Below, piece by piece: positions 60,905 through 64,000 of a DNA stretch of 64,000 bases. The DNA comes from a bacterium (GTDB lineage Bacteria; Zhuqueibacterota; Zhuqueibacteria; Residuimicrobiales; Residuimicrobiaceae). Numbering within the stretch: position 1 is the stretch's first letter; every line of letters starts with the position of its first letter. The DNA lies in contig JAKQNR010000032.1 of the NCBI GenBank assembly GCA_029565685.1, positions 1 to 64,000 of the forward strand, written 5' to 3'. The notes beneath the pieces are model-generated. The model was not told the origin of the DNA. It was given only the letters and a program-made list of their open reading frames with translations, and ran no database searches. Position numbers and translations under genes: made by a program.

Positions 60905-62617
60905 ATGGCGAGCAGGTATTATTCAACAGGCAAAAACAAAGCAGCTCTTTTCACTCTCAAACTGCACCGCGGTGATGGCATGACGCTCATCGCCATGAAT
61001 TGGAGACAAGGCACGCCGTCTGAGGATTTCGTCGGCTTTGCCATCGAGTACCGAGAGCCTGCAGGGGATAAATTTTACCCGTTGAAAAACCGTCTGGCCT
61101 TTGCGGACAGCGACGGCGATACCAATCCGAACCGTCTCTCGACCTTGCTTTCGCCCATCCAAAAGTTCCGCTGGGTCCATTTTCCACGCAACGCCGGGCT
61201 GCCCGGCCGGTTCGTTTATCGAGTCACGCCGGTTTTTATGAACAGCAAGGCTGAGCTGAGCTACGGCGAGCCGCAACAGGCTTCCATAGAACTTGCCCAT
61301 GAGACCTATCCCGGCCGATTGGACGTTGCCTTTACCCGGGGGTATGTGAGCTCGCAATCGTTTGTCGATTTTTACCAGTCCAAGGGCGCCCTCTCCCGCT
61401 TGCTGCCGGCAAAAGCGGCGCAGGGTTTGAAATTTACGCCGGATCATCCTTTAACGGAAGAGGCGTTGAACTGGATGGGCTTTGAAGCGCGTCAGGCCAT
61501 TTTGGCGCTGCTGGAAGAAGCGGTTTTAGATGAATCGGCTCAAGTGCGCATGATCGCCTATGATTTGAACGAGCCGCGCATCGTCGCTTGTCTGGAGAGG
61601 CTGGGGGAGAGGTTGCGGATCATCATCGACGACGACGCTGGTCATGGCCTGGCCACAAGCGCAGAGAGCGAGGCGGAGAAACGGCTGTCGGCCCGGGGGT
61701 GCAACGTAAAGCGACAGCATATGGGAAAATTGCAGCACAACAAGATCATTGTGGTGGATGGAGTAAAGGTGAAAAAGGCGGTCTGCGGCTCTACCAATTT
61801 TTCCTGGCGCGGATTGTACGTGCAATCCAATAACGCGGTGATTGTGAATGGCGCCGGCGCGGTCGCGCCTTTTCTCAAGGCCTTTGAGCATTACTGGACG
61901 TATGATGCACCGGCTGGCTTTTGCCAGACGACCTCCGCCATGGGATGGACCTCTTTGGGACTCGACAAGATCAGTGCCCAGGTCGCTTTTTCACCGCATG
62001 CAGAGTCCAACGCTCTGCTTCCGGCGATTGCAGAAGACCTTCACGACCGCACCCGATCCTCTCTCCTCTTTTCTCTGGCCTTTCTTTATCAGACGCCCGG
62101 AGTGCTGCAGGAGGCGATTAAAAAGGTGTCGATGGACGACAAGATTTTTGTCTATGGAATATCCGATCGCAAAGTCGGCGGACTTGACCTGCAAAAGCCC
62201 AACACCAACGTGTCGCCGGTCTACGCCTCCGCATTGGCGAAAAACGTCCCGGAGCCCTTCAAGTCAGAGCCGACCGGCGGCGGCGGCGTCCGTATGCACC
62301 ACAAGTTTCTGGTCGTAGATTTCAACACCAGCAAGGCGCGCGTTTATCTTGGCTCCTATAACTTTTCCTCCGCCGCAGACACGAAAAACGGAGAACATCT
62401 GCTTCTCATCCGTGACCGCCGTATAGCCACCTCGTACATGATCGAGGCGTTGCGGATTTTTGATCACTACCATTTTCGCGTTTCTCAGCAGGAGGCCAAA
62501 AAAGCGAAAAAGAAGCTGCAGTTGGCCAAACCGCCGCGAGAGAAAGGGGGAAAACCGTGGTGGCAGGAGGATTTCACGGTCGCGCACAAGATTCGTGACC
62601 GAGAGCTTTTTGCTTGA
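60905..62617 (+). CDS. Phospholipase-D-like protein with two HKD motifs and N-terminal Fn3-like domain
   Basis: 570 residues, no signal peptide. Residues about 15-130 resemble an Fn3-like sandwich (DFVGFAIEYREPAGDKFYPL, GRFVYRVTPVFMN). The two PLD halves follow: HNKIIVVDG with GSTNFSWRG near 277, and HHKFLVVD with GSYNFSSAADTKNGEHLL near 465. Both HxKxxxxD motifs are intact, so a phosphodiesterase (lipase or nuclease) or phosphatidyl transferase is expected. The N-terminal domain combination is unlike classical cardiolipin synthase, which also has membrane helices. Stand-alone gene with AAGG upstream of ATG. Substrate open. Confidence 0.85.
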   Translation: MASRYYSTGKNKAALFTLKLHRGDGMTLIAMNWRQGTPSEDFVGFAIEYREPAGDKFYPLKNRLAFADSDGDTNPNRLSTLLSPIQKFRWVHFPRNAGLPGRFVYRVTPVFMNSKAELSYGEPQQASIELAHETYPGRLDVAFTRGYVSSQSFVDFYQSKGALSRLLPAKAAQGLKFTPDHPLTEEALNWMGFEARQAILALLEEAVLDESAQVRMIAYDLNEPRIVACLERLGERLRIIIDDDAGHGLATSAESEAEKRLSARGCNVKRQHMGKLQHNKIIVVDGVKVKKAVCGSTNFSWRGLYVQSNNAVIVNGAGAVAPFLKAFEHYWTYDAPAGFCQTTSAMGWTSLGLDKISAQVAFSPHAESNALLPAIAEDLHDRTRSSLLFSLAFLYQTPGVLQEAIKKVSMDDKIFVYGISDRKVGGLDLQKPNTNVSPVYASALAKNVPEPFKSEPTGGGGVRMHHKFLVVDFNTSKARVYLGSYNFSSAADTKNGEHLLLIRDRRIATSYMIEALRIFDHYHFRVSQQEAKKAKKKLQLAKPPREKGGKPWWQEDFTVAHKIRDRELFA

Positions 62618-62807
62618 TGGGCATAGTCGAAAAAGCATATTTTGCGCGTGATTTACAACCGCCTTCGTCCATAAAGGCAACGCCTCTAAGAGAGAATTGC
62701 ATGAGAGTGCAGGCGGGTCTCCGCAGTGAGCGATTTTTTCCGTAATTACAATCAGAACCGGCAAGGTTGAAGCGGCCGGTGTTGATCAAAAGTCAGAAGG
62801 AGCAGTC

Positions 62808-63854
62808 ATGAAAAAAACACTGTCAAGAACAATCGTTGTTTTTGTCGCTCTGTTGGTCGCCGTGTCCGCGTTGAGCGCTCAGATCATCTATGAAACGACC
62901 ATGACGAGCAACGGTTTTATGGGTATGGGCGCGTTCACCTCAACCGACAAGACGATGATCAGCGGCGATGCCCGGCGGCAGGAGAGCAATCTGCAGTTCA
63001 CCGGATCGGTGATGAAGCATCTGAGCCCCAAAGGGACCACAGTCGAAATCACCCGCCTCGACAAGCAAGTTTTCTGGAAATTCAACGACAAGGATAAAAA
63101 ATACACCGAGATCTCGTTTGCCGAGTATAAAAGACTTTTTGAAGAGGGAAAACTGTCGCCGGCCATGCCCACCCAAGCAAAAGAGGATGAGAAGGGTGAA
63201 TCCGAGTATGAGTGGCAGGAGCCGGCAGTCGCGGTTAAGCGCCTCGGCGAAGCGCAGCAGATCAATTCATTTTCCTGTGAGCGTTATCTGGTGACTGTGA
63301 CCACCATCGGCAAACACAAGCCCACCGGCAAGCTCGATACGCTGCTCTTTTCCGCCGATATGTACAACAGCCGCGATGTCGACGAGACCATGAAAGCGGT
63401 CTCTGATTTTGAGCTCCGCTTGGCCAAGGCGCTGGGACTCGACAAACTGGATCATCAGGCGCTTGCGCAGGTGGCCGCGCAGTACGGGGAGCAGATTAAA
63501 AAGCTGACGGCAGAGATGAGCAAACTGGAGGGATATCCGATTCACACGACGATGGTTTTCACCATAACCACCCATGCCAAGGCGATGCAGCCCTCTGAAG
63601 AGGCGGAGGCGCAGGAGCCGGAGGAGGAACCGCAGGCCGATGTGAGGGATGTCAAGGGCAAGCTGGGCGGCATGTTCGGCAAAAAGATCAAGGACATGGC
63701 CAAAGCCAAGGCCAAACCAAAAGCCAAAAGCGCGTCCAGCGCCAAGGAACTGTTTCAATCCACTCTTGAGGTGAAAAGCATCAGCACCGGCGATATTACC
63801 GCCGGCCAGTTTGAAGTTCCTGCTGATTACAAGCCGCAAAAGAAGGACAAGTAG
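62808..63854 (+). CDS. Periplasmic DUF4412-like protein
   Basis: 348 residues, start confirmed by AAGGAG six bases upstream. Signal peptide MKKTLSRTIVVFVALLVAVSALSAQ. The body has the DUF4412-like order: IYETTMTSNGFMGMGAFTS, ITRLDKQVFWKFNDKDKKYTEI, NSFSCERYLVTVTT and EGYPIHTTMVF. A Lys/Ala/Pro-rich linker (AKAKAKPKAKSASSAKE) precedes the C-terminal VPADYKP. Function unknown. It ends in a strong terminator. Confidence 0.75.
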   Translation: MKKTLSRTIVVFVALLVAVSALSAQIIYETTMTSNGFMGMGAFTSTDKTMISGDARRQESNLQFTGSVMKHLSPKGTTVEITRLDKQVFWKFNDKDKKYTEISFAEYKRLFEEGKLSPAMPTQAKEDEKGESEYEWQEPAVAVKRLGEAQQINSFSCERYLVTVTTIGKHKPTGKLDTLLFSADMYNSRDVDETMKAVSDFELRLAKALGLDKLDHQALAQVAAQYGEQIKKLTAEMSKLEGYPIHTTMVFTITTHAKAMQPSEEAEAQEPEEEPQADVRDVKGKLGGMFGKKIKDMAKAKAKPKAKSASSAKELFQSTLEVKSISTGDITAGQFEVPADYKPQKKDK

Positions 63855-63897
63855 ACCGTCCCACATGCTTGGTCAATGCTTTTCATCCCAATTCGGA

Positions 63898-63913
63898 TCG
63901 ATATTAATATCGA
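63898..63913. repeat. Perfect 16-bp palindrome
   Basis: TCGATATTAATATCGA, 43 bp after the DUF4412-like stop and 19 bp before the terminator stem. It might be a protein-binding site or simple AT-rich palindrome. Confidence 0.5.
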
Positions 63914-63932
63914 ACCAACCAAAGTATCTTAT

Positions 63933-63961
63933 AGAGGCCGGCTACTCCGGCCTCTGTTTTT
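63933..63961 (+). terminator. Rho-independent terminator
   Basis: A perfect 9-bp stem (AGAGGCCGG / CCGGCCTCT, arms 63933-63941 and 63947-63955), a 5-nt loop and GTTTTT. It ends the DUF4412-like transcript. Confidence 0.9.
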
Positions 63962-64000
63962 CTTATCTTGCTTTTCAAATAGACAGTTTGAGTTGAAAAT

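Noticed and set aside
1..64000. tRNA, rRNA, CRISPR or insertion-sequence genes
   Set aside because: No cloverleaf, conserved rRNA segment, regular repeat-spacer array, transposase motif or terminal inverted repeat was seen.

Overview
The window looks like chromosomal DNA from a heterotrophic, Gram-negative bacterium of the FCB superphylum. Candidate phylum KSB1 or a Calditrichota-like lineage is my best guess. The reasons are three secreted proteins ending in a type IX-style / FlgD-like C-terminal domain with the 'NPFN' signature, a TonB-dependent receptor, a Bacteroidetes-style hybrid two-component regulator and an OmpA protein with thrombospondin type-3 repeats. No phylogenetic marker gene is present, so this placement is inference. 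No rRNA, tRNA, IS element, phage gene or CRISPR array was seen.

Layout. (1) 1-6772: tail of a secreted protein, a membrane-tethered winged-helix regulator, a secreted six-hairpin glycosidase and a K+/H+ antiporter, the last two fired from overlapping divergent promoters. (2) 6954-8960: exported GH29 alpha-L-fucosidase with PA14 domain. (3) 9403-24991, minus strand: a glycan-utilisation locus read in the order six-hairpin hydrolase, Na+/solute symporter, GH63-like hydrolase, hybrid two-component regulator, TonB-dependent receptor, secreted beta-helix protein. It resembles a polysaccharide utilisation locus but has no SusD. A 21-bp-period direct repeat sits against the promoter of the receptor gene and is a candidate target of the AraC domain of the regulator. 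(4) 25329-26484: HipA-like kinase plus DUF3037 protein, translationally coupled. (5) 26899-29148: secreted metallophosphoesterase. (6) 29763-34392: double-MerR regulator with a palindrome at its own start site, B12-binding radical SAM enzyme, methyltransferase, glycosyltransferase. (7) 34575-37064: glycogen phosphorylase. (8) 37297-51125, plus strand: a tight operon with oxidoreductase, esterase, sugar-binding lipoprotein, intracellular heparinase-like protein, unknown toroid-like protein, GH63-like hydrolase, two ABC permeases, LprI-like lipoprotein and an unknown protein with a carbohydrate-binding-like end. It has no ABC ATPase. (9) 51350-56366: small membrane protein, GH4 glycosidase plus BadF-type sugar kinase overlapping by 4 nt, DUF4153 membrane protein. 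(10) 56597-63854: OmpA/TSP3 protein, DUF6259-like TIM-barrel hydrolase, phospholipase-D-like protein, DUF4412-like periplasmic protein.

The theme is breakdown of complex, probably fucose- and uronate-containing glycans. Secreted and surface hydrolases feed two import routes (TonB receptor plus sodium symporter, and an ABC importer). Cytoplasmic hydrolases, GH4, kinase, dehydrogenase and glycogen phosphorylase complete the process. Substrates cannot be fixed from sequence alone. Many promoters could be read by eye as TTGnnn-N17-TAtaaT, which helped to choose several starts. Family names are from recognition of motifs, not from database searches.
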